Of a stretch of DNA of 64,000 bases, positions 48,787 through 61,376 are shown in pieces; the first letter of the stretch is position 1, and every line of letters starts with the position of its first letter. Source of the stretch: Odobenus rosmarus divergens (lineage: Eukaryota; Chordata; Mammalia; Carnivora; Odobenidae); contig NW_004450944.1 of NCBI RefSeq assembly GCF_000321225.1, positions 382,524 to 446,523 of the forward strand, written 5' to 3'. The notes under the pieces are model-generated. The model saw only the letters and a list, made by a program, of their open reading frames with translations, made no database searches and was not told the origin of the DNA. The position numbers were made by a program, and so were the translations under genes.

Positions 48787-50189
48787 CAACAACAGTGGTG
48801 GTGAATCTTGGGATCTGGCACCAGGATGCTGGGATCCCAAAGCCTGAGCCTAGCACCTGTCTGGCCTGGGGTAAGTTATGTCACACAGGACATCAGAGGC
48901 ACGAAGACAATGGATGCTACATTCCAAAGAAGCTTTTCTTGCAAAAACCGTCAAAGCAGGTGGGCAAGTACTGGTTAAATGACTTTTAAACCCCTCATTC
49001 ACAATGAAGATATAAAAGGGTAAGAAGAACACAGACATAAGAGAAGATTCTTCTGGAGATTTCCTCAGTGAGAAACACTGATGCACTCTGGGTCAGATGC
49101 CACTCTACCCCAAAGAGAAGACATGGGGATGGCCTCGTCTTTGACTTTAAGTCTCAAGAAAAAGGTTTGTGGGCCCTCAGCGACCCTCACGTGAGTTCCC
49201 ACAGGTAGTGGACATGGCGGACTGCTATGTGATTTCTGCCCAAGAGAGCTGAAGGGCACGACAGGCAGGCCAGCTGCTGCTAGGCGACGAAGGGAAGGTG
49301 GCCTGCAGCGGCCACCTGTTGGCAGATGTGGACTGTTATCGGAGGATCTTCCTATAGGGCCACCTAAAGGGGAAATTAAGACAGACTCAGGCTGCAGAGC
49401 TAGAGGGTACATGGCCTGCACTAGGGGGTGCAGGTGGGAGGCCCCCAGTGACAGGAATCTCTGAGGAAACCAAGCACCGCTCATGAGAAGAGGAGTCCGG
49501 CCCACAGAGCAGTGCCTTCTGATGATGGTGGCAGTCAAGTGCAGACATCCTGCTCCCCAGTGGCTCCTCCCTGCTCTGGCCCCCCAGTTTCACAAGGACC
49601 AGGAATATAGCTAAATAACAAGAAACTAACAGGCTTAAAGAAAACAACCCTGAACTATAACAAGCTAAATAGATGCCAAATAAGTGGGTACATGGTGAGT
49701 TAGAGAGAAAGGGGCTTCTCCACCCTCTTTCCCCAGCTACAGGCTTCAGCAGGGAGAGGGGGAACTCATCTTCGGATGAAAATTGACTTTTGATTACAAC
49801 AGGAAGCGAAACTGGACATTTTGTGGGATGAAGATGAGGTTTTGTGATTTGGAGTAGTGGCCCACACAACTTCCGTTACCTAAAATTGGCCAGAAAAGTC
49901 ACAGGCCTTGCCCACTTTCTGCCTGGGTACAGGGGAAAACCTGGCCACAGTGAACATATTTACAGAGCAGCAGAAGGCAGAAATCAAGCGGCTTCATCAT
50001 TATTCCCACAAGTCCTGCTGGGCTTAATGCTATTATATAACCGGACCTCTCCTAACCTGTTTGCTCCACCGCAAAATGGGGACAATGACAGCCCAACTTC
50101 TGTGAGCACGGGGTGCAGGTGTGTGATGCAGAGCCCGGCACAGAAAGTACTCACAGACGGTTAGGGGTTGCTTGTCACGGGGCAAGTGC

Positions 50190-50445
50190 AACCATTAAAA
50201 GGACACTCTGGAATACTTAGTAATGTGCAAAGACATTCATAACATATTCAGCAAAAAATGTGTGTTTCAAAACACCATATTTGATCACGTGTATTTTTTT
50301 TTCACAGAAAAAATCTAAAAGTAAAAACGCCAAAATATTAACAAAGGTGACCTAGAAAGGACCACAGTTTTTACAGATTTTCTTTGTATTGATTTTTCCT
50401 AAAATGTTTACCATGAATATGGACTGCTTTTGTAATGACCCATTT
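50190..50445 (+). mobile_element. Old L1 3' fragment, likely continuation
   Basis: 'accattaaaaggacactctg', 'aacatattcagcaaaaaatg' and 'accatatttgatcacgtgta' recall the 3' region of old L1M elements. It is in the same orientation as 48636-48786 and in consistent order. Confidence 0.5.
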
Positions 50446-51232
50446 TTTTTTAATCAAGAGGAAAAGAGGTAACTTCTTGAGTCAGCATCTGCAGCTCTAA
50501 TTGTCCCCTTTGTCATTTTATATTCCCAGCTACTTTAAAATACACAAAGCAAAGCCTCCTGTTGGTGCCGCCATGCCTTTCCTCCCTGAAGGCGGATTGT
50601 GAAGCAGCCACTTAGCTGTGAAGGCCAGTTCCTGCCCCAGGGAGCTCAGGTCCACCCAGGAGCCCAGCTTGGCTGTGGCCTTCCAGAACGCCAGCAGGTA
50701 GCTGATGTATCCCGAGGTGCTTCTGGACCTCGGCGGCATTCATTACTCTGGCTCTGCAGGGAACAGAATGCATTTTTTTTCTTCCTACTGGGTTGTGGCA
50801 AGAACCCATCAGCATCCAGGAAAGCCTCGGGATTCTTTTTTTTTCTGTTGGGAGCTGTTTTAAAAGCAGTAACACTAGGAAAGGTGGACTCAAACAAAGG
50901 AAAGGCTGGTGGCTTAAAAACCACTCTTGTGGTTTGGATGGGCTTTTTTTTTTTTTCCTCCTGCTGCTGGAGCCTTCTAAATGTGCATGCAGGCCTACAG
51001 GAGGCTGATGAGCCAGAGAGGGTAAGGCCAGGAAGATAAGATCAGGAGAGATCCGATTTTAGAAAAATTTCTGCTTTCAAAATAACTGAAGCTAGTATTA
51101 TGCGTGCACAGTCAACCAAGCATGACACTCTCCAGGAGTGGTGGGAAAGCCCCGCTTCTGAGGTACACTGCCCGGCTGTGGCCTTGAGTAGACCAGCACT
51201 TTGCCACTTATTAGCAGGAATGCTGGGGCTCA

Positions 51233-51509
51233 TCTAAGAATGAGAGAGTGCAAAATGGTGCACTCACTTGGGTAAACAGTTTGGAAGTTCCTCAAAATGT
51301 TGAACATAGAGCTACCATATGAACCAGCAATTCTATTCCTAGGTATATACACCCAAGAGAAATAAAAACATATAGCCACATAAAAACCTGTGCAGAAATA
51401 TTCATTGCAACATGGTGGAAACAACTCAAATGTCCACTGGCTGATGAATGGATAAATAAAATGTAGCATATACATATAATATTCTTCAGCAATACAAAGG
51501 AATCAACTA
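51233..51509 (+). mobile_element. Old L1 ORF2 3' fragment (left of nested SINE)
   Basis: 'agagctaccatatgaaccag', 'caattctattcctaggtata', 'acatggtggaaacaactcaa' and 'atgtccactggctgatgaat' are the end of L1 ORF2 in sense orientation. The SINE at 51510 interrupts it. Confidence 0.9.
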
Positions 51510-51695
51510 GGGGTGCCTGCGTGGCTCAGTCAGTTAAGCATCTGCCTTCAGCTCAGGACGTGATCCCAGGGTCCTGGGATTGAGCCCAACATAGGGCTCC
51601 CTGCTCAGTGGGGAGGTCTGCTTCCCTCTTCCTCTGTGCTCGCTCTCTCTTTCTCTCTCTCTCCCAAGTAAATAAATAAAATCTTTAAAAAAAAA
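51510..51695 (+). mobile_element. CAN-SINE nested in an old L1
   Basis: Plus-strand SINE with target duplication aaaggaatcaacta (51496-51509) and aaaggaatcaagta (51696-51709), one mismatch. L1 ORF2-like sequence is interrupted at this point and resumes after it. Confidence 0.93.
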
Positions 51696-52040
51696 AAAGG
51701 AATCAAGTACTGATACACACAATAAAATGGATGAACCTTATAAACATGCTAAGAGAACGCAGACAGTCCCAAAATGCCACATCGTATAATTCTACTTCTA
51801 CAAAATGTCCAGAATAGGCAAATTCATGGAAACAGAAAGTAAATTAGTAGTTGCCTAGGGCTGGGGGAAGGGGTGGGTAGGGAGTAGCTACTAATGGCTT
51901 TCTTTTCTAGGATGACAAAAAAGTTCTAAAATTAGATGATGTTTGCCCAACCGTGTAATATATTAAAAACTAATAAATTGTATAATTTAAACGGGCGAAT
52001 TGCATGGCATATGACTTATGTCTCAATAAAACTGTTAAAG
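51696..52040 (+). mobile_element. Old L1 3' end (right of nested SINE)
   Basis: Continues the preceding element: 'cagtcccaaaatgccacatc', 'tagttgcctagggctggggg', and an end with 'ctcaataaaactgttaaa' that includes an AATAAA signal. Confidence 0.88.
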
Positions 52041-52859
52041 AGAGGGAGGGAGGGACGGAGAGAGGGAAAGAGAGATTGATTGTCCTACAATATCTATTCT
52101 AGAAAATGAGGATAAGATGTAGGATTGATTTTTGATGATGCTGAGATTGTTAAGAAGTAACTTTACTTTTCACAGTCTCTTAGCTTATCACACCCTGAAG
52201 AGCTCATTTTGGCATTCTTTTGCAGCCCAATTTCTAAACAATGAATGTCCAGGCTTGTCAATTATGCCACTAGCACATATCCTTTCCAACCCTGGCCTCC
52301 CATGCAAACTTTCAGTCACTTATCCAAGGCATTTACTCGAGCACTTTCTAAGAACACTGTTAAGCCCCATGTAGCATGGAACTGAATATCGAGAAATTTA
52401 TAACATAACATAACCTATGTATGGGATCCTAATTTTTTTCCTTCTTTCCCAGCAGCTACCACTATCATTTCAAAAGGTTTGCAACAAAAAGCTGGAGAGA
52501 GAAGTGCCAACAGCCTGATCAGCTGGTGTCTAAAAATTGACCCTGGCACATCAGCTCGGCCCTGTGTGTCTGCTCCGTCCCAGCCAAGCCCAGCCAGGGT
52601 CAGACTGGCCCGGAATTAGACTCAAGAATGAAGGACTCAGCCAAGAGGAAAATCCAAATCCCTCTGGGGGAAAGCCAATTATCTGTGGGTCACCTTTTCA
52701 TTAAGTAGCTGGTGCCAAAGATCTGGGAGATCCCAAAAGGTCTCTGTCAAGCCATCTTCCTTTTCTGTGGTTTGGTCTTCCTACAATGAATTATGATAGC
52801 AGCACTTTCACTTTTTAGAGTGAAAATTCTATATATTCATATAGAGAATATATATGTCA

Positions 52860-53098
52860 TGGTTGAAGGCAGGGGTCTGCATTCCAACTGCCTGGATTTG
52901 AAGCTCTGCCAGTGAATTAGTCTTTGGACAAGTCATTTACCTTCCTTCCCTGCAAGACTGTTTTCTTTAGGTACATTGAGGAGCATAGTAGCAGTGACTA
53001 TTTACAAGTGCTGATATGAGCATCAAATGGGATGATTCATGGGAAGCCTTAGTAAGAACTCAATACTGTCAGGAGAAGTAGTTGTTGTTATTATTTTG
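52860..53098 (+). mobile_element. MIR
   Basis: 'actgcctggatttgaagctc', 'ttggacaagtcatttacctt' and 'catcaaatgggatgattcat' are MIR in sense. Confidence 0.8.
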
Positions 53099-56000
53099 TA
53101 ACCTCTCTAAGAGGAAGGAATTATGAGAATAAATCACTGATGTCACACGAGTCGTGCTGATATATATTGTATACTGCATATAATACTAAACTAGATAGTG
53201 TTCAGAGAATTGGAATGAAATGACCATGGAACTTGTACCATTTGAAGGGCAAAAAAAAGAGCTCATGAAGAAACTTATGTAAATTATTCTAAGAATGTCA
53301 GAGAAAAGGGTTCACTATAAATAGGAGCAAATACACTTCCTATAGGTAGTGCAAAGAGCTGAGAAATGGCTTGAAAAAGCACACTTGACTCATGGGCAGT
53401 GATTTAAAGTGTGTTAATTTCATTTCAAGAGACTATCACCATGGTCACATTAAGATGATCAGTGCATATATGATGTTGAAAAACATGCATATGTATTTTT
53501 AGCAACCTCTACCAAGGAGATGCTAACGGACTGATTTTAAAATACATCCACACACCCTGACCACAAATACAACCAAGGGAGTCTAACCAGGGGCTGCCAA
53601 AGTTTCTAAGTTTGAAGAAGGGGTTGGGGAACAACCAAGCTGGGGAAAATCTAGCAGGTGCTGGGAGAATAATGCAATTTCCTAGGGTAGCAGATGCACA
53701 AGTGAAACAGTATCCAGTAACAGTCCATCAGATGGTAATTATAGCTGGACTGGGGAAGAACAGCCGAGATGAAAAGGGACAATTCAAAGGGTAACTGAAT
53801 GCCAGTGAGTGACATCTTCCTGAGAGATCACATACCAGGAAAAAGAGGGCTAGCACTTAGCTCTGAGAAGGGGGAGTTAAACAAACTGTCATTTTCCTTT
53901 TTAGAAAGACAAAGGGAAAACGGAGACCTCAAAGAATTCATTAGTCAAGATTTTAAAAGACCATCACTAATAAACCACCACAAAAAATAATAGCAGGCAT
54001 TGACTAGACTGAAAGTAAGATTCCTGCATCATCTGAAAGATGATGGCTTGGTTTGGTCCCCAAAATTTGGGGTGGTGGAGAAAGATGAGTTCACACTATA
54101 ATTCTATGAATCCTATACACCAAGATGAAGAACTAAAGACACTAAGGTGAATGATGGGGAGCATTTATGAGACTGAAGCAAGGGTAGGAGCTGTTTCAGC
54201 TCAAAGCAGATTTTCTGGTATTTCATATCACAAATAAGACTCATTTGAAATCCCGGTCTTAGAAAGGAAACAGCGCTTCGGAACAAAGGCATTCCCTACC
54301 AAGTGATTGTGCAGACCCCAGTGTGGATCCTCCTCCTGAGTCTGGCTCTCAATACCAGGGCCACTGTCGCCCCTCTCCCATCCCTGGCTCAACTAGCCAG
54401 ACAGCCCACATTAATACTGATACTAGCCTGTGAGCTCCCAGAGAGCAGGGGTCAAAGTCATCTCTGTATCCCTATGTGGGAGCAGGAAAGGAAAGCAAAT
54501 AGAACCACCTCAAAGTCAGTGTGGCTCAAACTGCTCCACAGTCTTTAATACGGCCATTCAATTAATTCAGCCAAATTTTGAGTATTTTCCTGATCATAGT
54601 TTTCATGCATGTGGGCCATACGCTGATTCATTTTTAAAAAAATTTCCATCACAATAATTCTCACAATGTGAGGCCAAGATGGCCAAATCAAGTTGAGAAA
54701 TTAGTCTTCCAAGCCTGTCCCATGTGGTTACAGTCTTGGTCAGAAAAAAGCCTTCTCTCTTATCCATGAATCTACGCTGGTTGACTATGGAGATATCATG
54801 ATGAATCTTTGGGACCTACCTCTGTAATATGTGATGAAAATCATTTACATGTTTTCCAGGTCCTTTCTTATGACCTGATATGGGGCAGGCTGTCAATTAA
54901 TACTAACGATAGGGAAGGTATTATGGCAGGGACACCTATCATCCAAACCAGGCAGAAACAACCAGGGCCTTGAGGTGGGGTGGAGGATATTTCCCTGCCA
55001 TGCAGTGATGAATTTCAATCACTGCTGGCTTGTGCCAGATTCAAATTGGCAACCCACTGAGATGAAACACTCTCTATCCCATTATTCATGCCTGGAGTGA
55101 TCTGTTCCCTTGAAGACTGGCTTCCTAGGTGAAAGCAAGGAAATGGATGGTCACTCTGAGATGGTTTAAGTAGGATAAAAGGTATGAAAGGCAAGTGCCC
55201 AGCCAGAGAAATGTGCAGACATGGTGAAGGAGCCACATAACCTCCATGCGCTAGAGGAGATAGCAAACTTAAAGGGAAAATAAAAGGAGTTCATTTAGTA
55301 ATGACAGTCACTCAATTTCACCAAGTTCAATGGCTGCAACACTATTGCTCTCCTAAGAAAACAATGCTGTTAGGACTCGATAGAAATTCCTCCTAGAAAA
55401 TTTCTATTTGGCTCACCTTGTCTCAGATAATCGGCCTAAAGCATGAAATCCAACTAAAATGTTGAAAAAATAATAATAACTTAAAATAATATAATTTGGC
55501 ATTTTAACTTTTGAATATCCGGCCCATCCCACGTGGATTATGGTTTTGATAATCCTTTGATCAAACTTAAGATTTCTAAAATATTTACTAAATCTTGTTT
55601 GCTGAATCTAAATCTTTACTAAAACCTTCTCAAGGAGGAGTACAATAAGTAGCAGTAGAAGTGTTTCTTCAAAAGTCAAAATTCACTGATACAATAGACA
55701 ACACGGCACAACACCGCAGGTACCAAGCATCAGCCCTACCCGTCTAGTAAGTGGTTGTCTTCCTGGACCAGTGATTTAAACAGTTCATCCTCTGCTGTGC
55801 CTTGAAATAAGCCAGGGCTCTACGGGGGGGAGGGGGGGTGGTGCACAGCACACTGAGATCACGACAGGAAAGGTTACTAAATGTAAGTAATGATTTCAGC
55901 TCATACCAACCTGGGAAGTCATGATAAGATTGTTCTGAATGCAACAAAATGTTTTCTCTGGCTTTCTCCCCACCTGGAGCTCTAGGCTCTGGAGATTCCT

Positions 56001-58133
56001 GGGGGTTGGGGTGGGGAGAAGCTCCTGGTATTCAGAAAAATGCCGCTCTTGATAACCAGGTGGATTTCTCCCCTTCCCTGGACTGGCTTAAGGTGCCAGA
56101 GCCATGTGAAGGCTTCTCCTGGCCCAATAATATGGTCTGTCCATCCTTGAAGGAGTCTCAGCAGTGACTGCGAAAGGGCAGCATCTCTCCTCCTTAACCT
56201 GATCTGACACAGAAGCTGCATCCTTTGCAGGGAGGCACCTTCTCCTGGGATCAGCTTGACTCTACGGAAGCTGTGTTTCAGGGTGCCATAGAAGAAGCCA
56301 CCCTCTCTGACCCCAAGGCACTCTCTTTGTGCCAAACGTGTGGGTCTTGGCTTTCATTCCAAAGGAATCCACTCCCAGGATCTCTACACGAAAACAGACC
56401 ATCTTGTGGCCATCCCCAAGGTCCTCCAGAGGGGCTCGGGCACTCTTATCTTTAGTGTGGACAGAGTGTAACCTGCAGTGCTCTGGGCCCTGCTACCTAG
56501 AACATACCCATGATCCTGGATGAAATATATGCATCTGAGAATTGCTTTAAAATGATAAGGAGGAAGGAGAAGTGGGTGGGGGTGTAGAAGATCTAAAATT
56601 GGCCAAGAATTGCAAGAATTGGAAATTTTTGAAGCTCAGTGCCAAGTATCTGGGAGTTTCAGTGCTACTCAACATGTGGTCTGAGACAGGTTCCCATCTG
56701 AAACTGTCATTGGTCTTCGAAGATGTAAGCATAGAGATGGAGAGAAGCACTCAGCGGCTTTTATAACAATTGGACAGAGTTAATTCTGTGTCTGTTAAAT
56801 CTAATAATAAAACAACTGGACTTGAGTTTTGTCTCCCTTTGTTTTTAAACTCATTTTTAAGGAATTCACCTTTTATAAAACTATCCGTCTATGATGGATT
56901 GTATGTTAAAAGAAAAAGAAAAGGAAGATAAGGTCCCTCAGCACAAACAGTAGGAGAAGCCCTGCTTTATCTGGTTCTCTCTACTTCGGTAATATGCTTG
57001 ACATTTTCCATAATAAAGAGTTAGGAGGGGAAAGAACTGCTATTGATTTTTAGTCGCTCCTCAAATATAAACTTAGAACTTATCAGAAAAGAAATATAAA
57101 TTTATTGTCTGTTTTAACAAATGTAAAGATGAATGCAGAATTTAAGCAGCCTTGCTTACAGTGAGCAGGTGCCACTAAGCCAGGTCTTGATGGAGCCCTC
57201 CCCTGCCCCACCCAGTGCTCCCATTTGCAGAGTGGGAGCTGCGGGCAGCAGAACGACATACTTCCTGCAGCGCTGGGGTCCCCAAGCTCTTTATTTGAGC
57301 ACCATATCGAGCAACCCCTTGGCAAACCTTTCGGAGAGTTAAAACCTTCCACTTTCCTCTTTCCTCTCTCACAATGGACAAACGTCAGCACACAGGGAAT
57401 TTTGTTTTTCGACTTATTTAAATGGAAGTGCATACAAATACTACAAGCCTACATATGTAAGTCAACTGGACAAGATCATGTTTTTTTTCCAGCTAATTCA
57501 TTGAACATGGCCGTGTGCACACACACGTGTATGTTTCCAGTGAAAGTGCAATCTAGGTTCCATTTTGGTTTCTTCTGTTCTGGTCATAAAGGCATCCCGG
57601 GCTTGTTCACTTTAAGGCTAAGCCCCGTCCCACCCCAGGGCAGCTAATATGTTCCTGTTAATCCTCCTGACCCCCCACAGAGGAGATAAAGCAAACCCAG
57701 CTTAGGACCCAAACATCTCAAACGCAGCCAGCTCTACCGTCTCTGTCAGCTTTGTCTGACTTGGGAATGCCCCCTTTCGCCTTACAAGCAAAACATCGAT
57801 GGAAAGGGGGAATCTGCATTTGAGGAAGGAGAAAGAGAACAGACATACGCTGGGAGTCTGACTCCAGGCCACTTGTGCCGAGACACAAAGCGTCCCCGTG
57901 GGGTCTGTCATCCAGGGATCAGGCCACCTCTGTTTCGGGCTTCTGCGAAATAACCACCTGAGGGAAAGGGCTGCAGGAGAGCCTCGGCAGGGCGCCCTTG
58001 TAAGGGCATGAGCTCCAGGCTCCCTGTAATTAAGAAGCAGTCTGCTCCCGAGAAGACAGTGCTGCCACCCCATCTGCCACGCCCGCGCGCCTTGGCACGG
58101 CGCCTCCCTGCCTGCTGCCACCCGGCTACCCAC

Positions 58134-58268
58134 CGGATCCTTGGAGACCGCCTTTGATGGAGCGTTGATGCCAAGCTTTTCCAGAGGATAGACAATCTGT
58201 CGTCGTGGCCGCACGGGAACCAAGTAATGAAGGGCGGATGTCAGGGAGTGGGCATAGGAGCTCTGGAA
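58134..58268 (-). CDS. CFAP61: CFAP61 coding exon B
   Basis: This 135 bp exon encodes 45 residues, from FQSSYAHSLTSALHYLVPVR to KAVSKDP. It starts after the acceptor ctgtctttcag (AG at 58269-58270) and ends CCG|gtgggt. Both borders are phase 0, so it is symmetric and could be skipped without a frameshift. It carries the basic stretch VRPRRQIVYPLEKLGINAPSK, which sits between the aromatic segment of exon A and the nucleotide-binding-like segment of exon C. The reading frame is also open outside the exon on both sides (58322 down to 57702), so a plain ORF scan shows a 206-residue frame of which only these 45 residues are supported. The 29.8 kb intron that follows is the largest in the window. 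Confidence 0.92.
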
Positions 58269-60356
58269 CTGAAAGACAGCAATCTCCGTTTTAGGGGAGA
58301 GAATGTCAGGGCGGTGCAGCACAGATGCGTGCGTGGGGCTTCACAAATACAGAAGTCCGAACCCGGCCAAATCGGAGTTGGGGGGGGAGAATCAGCAAAT
58401 AAACAAACATACTCGTTGAGCAGAGGAATGAATTGTAGATAATGCTTGACACTAATGAAGATAATTACAAGAGTAATTACATTACTATCTCTGTGGGAAT
58501 GACAGATAAACAAGTGGTTTGGTTTATGGGATTTTTCAGTACAAGTATTTTCCCCAGGAGGATATTCTTCTCCATAGTGATCATGAATCAGCTTGATTTG
58601 ACCCCGTTAAGCTGTGTTATCTGCGTCCTGTTAACCTTTGCGTGTTTGGCACAAGCTGCTTTAAGAAGGCACATAGATAAAAACATCATCGAGGGGAGGC
58701 TGAGCGCAGACGTGGAAATCCTCCTGTTTGTGAAAGGCACAGCTACTCCAACCGGACCTTTGTTGCTAAAAGAAGTGTTTTAAAACAAAAAGATGAAATT
58801 GGAAAGTGGGGTGGGGGGTAGGGAAATTGGATCACATTATTTTGACTTGTATTAATGCTAAATTATGAGCCGGATTTATGCTTACTGTAACAGACTATGA
58901 TAAATCATGTTTTAGGAGAATGTGTTAAATATTCATTTTACCCCATTTTTAAAACTTGGCAGAGAAAACTGAACATGGTGATTTTTACTCCTTTCACATT
59001 TATGAAATCGGAGGGGGTTCTGGTGAAACTAACTCAGGGTATTTCAACCATTTCAACCTTAAGAGTTAAACTGTGACACCAAAATCCCTAATGACATATT
59101 TATGGAATTTAAACTGGAAAACAAAGCAAGTAAAACTCAACTAAAACTAGGGGTAGTTTAATAAATAAGATGGTTAACGAATGACTTGGCTGCTATTCGA
59201 AACCAGCCCCCGCCCCCCCCCAGGCATTTCTAAGAGCTTCTAAGAGGGATTTCTAAAATGCTTCACCATTGAACTTCACACCCTGACTTCACACACTGAA
59301 AAACAGAACCCAGGAATTCCTAGCCAGAGTTCTGCTTTTATGCCTGGAGGATCTCTCAGTACATGTCTTAGCAGGAGTGTGTGGGGAAAACCATCTTCAT
59401 AATTTGAGCCCAATGTTCACTTTTACTATAGTCAAGGGATTTAAAGCAGACCTTGGAAATTCTTACCTAAATTACCTGGTACTGCTTCTTACATTTGTTT
59501 AAAGGTATATATGTAAATCAATTGGAAGTGCAGACTGAGAGGAAAAATCTGTCTCCAAATGTGTTTCTATATCCTACATGAAATAGTGCATAACATGTTC
59601 CAAATTCTACACGATTGAGGTAAATATGTGAACGTTCAGTGAAATGTCAAAGATACAATTTTTTATTACGGATGCAAAAGGACTTTCTGGACCAACTGCA
59701 GGCAGTCATGATGCAGTCAACATCATGAATAAAAAGTAAGAATTTAATATCACATCCTGAAGGTCACCGCATTGGCGACTGGCCAAATGCAGAGTAAAAA
59801 GAAAATGTGTGAGACCAGGATTTTCCACCAGAACTGTTACCTTCCATCTCCTTAAGTTCAAATTTAGGGCATTCACATGCCTATCATATTGCATTTTGAT
59901 AGGAAAAAAACATCACTAGAGCATATTCTACCTCTTGCTAAAAATCTTTTCCATGTTTTTTCTTCTTCCCTGTTCCCTCTGTACTTCCCCAGAAGGCTTT
60001 TGTTAAATAAGGTACATTGGCAAAATTACTGGTTTGGGGAACGTACCAATAGACTTTAGATTGTTTTTAAGTTTAATGAATCAGATTATTTTAAAAATCT
60101 GCTTAGCTCATTTATGGTAACAAAGAAGAATCATGACAACATCCTGGCCTCTGGGCAGAGCATGAGAAAGATTTTGGTCATGAATGGGATATCATGGGAC
60201 AACTTCTAGCTGGCCTAGTGATTGAATCTCAACTCCTCTCAAGTCTACATGGAGCTGAGGACCAGCTGTCAGTGACGGAGGGATCGACTTGCCAGAAACA
60301 ATACCTTGAGAAGCCAGCTTGAAGAGACCCTTGCCTATGGAATAACCAGGACACTA

Positions 60357-60387
<31 letters not shown>

Positions 60388-60388
60388 A
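60357..60388 (+). repeat. (GT)n microsatellite
   Basis: About fourteen GT units with one 'gc' variant, between exons A and B of CFAP61. Confidence 0.9.
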
Positions 60389-60472
60389 CACACTGATGTG
60401 CGCATGCACACATGTGTGCGACTTTTCTAGGCACTTGGACTGGGATGCAGCTTTGAACAAGACAGACAAACA

Positions 60473-60667
60473 GGGGCGCCTGGGTGACTCAATCAGTTAA
60501 GCATCTGTTTTCAGCTCAGGTCATGATCCCAGGGTCCTGGGATCAAGCCCCATGTCGGGCTCCCAGCTCAGTGGGGAGCCTGCTTTTCTCTCTCCCTCTG
60601 CTGCTCCCCCTGCTTCTGCTCTCTCCCTTTCTCTCTCAAATAAATAAATAAAATCTTAAAAAAAAAA
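60473..60667 (+). mobile_element. CAN-SINE
   Basis: Plus-strand SINE from 'ggggcgcctgggtgactcaa' to an A-run. Partial flank match 'aagacagacaaac' and 'aagacaatcacc'. It lies about 700 bp from coding exon A. Confidence 0.9.
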
Positions 60668-61376
60668 GACAATCACCTTTGCTTTGGTGATAAAAGATAA
60701 TTTAGCTAGTGAAGAGTGCTCTGAAGACTTAATAGGATAAGTGAAAGCAAGACAGAAGCAAATGAAGAGCTTGCTATCTGTGCATGTATGGATACACAGT
60801 AGACGGTGTTTACTACAAAAGGATTAGTCTACTTAAGTATAACAGTGTTGGGCAGAGTTATAGAGGTATTCACTACATAAAGGTTACCTCACCTTCATAC
60901 ATCTCCACTTTTTATCCATCACTCTCACAGCAGTGGTTATAGGGCTTATTTGGAATGCTGTGAGAGCACACCGATCTTATAGGATTGAATTGATTTGTTC
61001 TATGAGTTCAAACAAAAATGTTCTTTGCTTGAAGAACACGATAGGATCACTTTGGCATTTCACTAAGGCACCATAAGAAATTATTTGACTTCCATGTCCC
61101 TTAGAGCATTTTTGCACTATTCAGTCTCTGTTTTGTCAATAGGGAAAAGCCAACAAATTGTTCACTAATTATAATGGTCGTGAATGTTTCTGAAATTCAG
61201 TCTTCTGGACTTTCACTATACTGTAATAAATAAAAGGGCCAATGTGGCTGTTTGAAATTCAGAGCCATGTTATAATCCAAATCCATTCTTCGAGGAAGGA
61301 ATAAAATATGGCACATGACACAAATGACGTCTCAAAGGTTGATGTGCTGGAAAAGTGAATGATGACATTCTTTTAC

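Larger units (their letters stand above)
28296..58133 (-). other. CFAP61 intron between exons B and C (29.8 kb)
   Basis: The largest intron. Besides the listed repeats, worn interspersed repeats of unresolved family appear near 30440-30860 and 38470-38650. Stretches where I recognised nothing: 30870-32470, 33490-35200, 36890-38300, 38660-40350, 40770-43280, 43940-45480, 46310-46750, 46970-48260, 48890-50060, 52050-52850 and 53110-58130. Several frames over 100 codons fall in these stretches but none resembles a known protein. Confidence 0.75.
58269..61376 (-). other. CFAP61 intron between exons A and B
   Basis: A 3.1 kb intron, unique apart from a (TG)n tract and one SINE near its distal part. 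I see no additional exon; exons A and B already join in phase 0. Confidence 0.8.

Noticed and set aside
49065..49869. Two overlapping minus-strand frames of 157 and 160 codons
   Set aside because: They overlap each other in different frames, resemble no family, and lie in unresolved non-coding sequence with no splice-phase fit to CFAP61.
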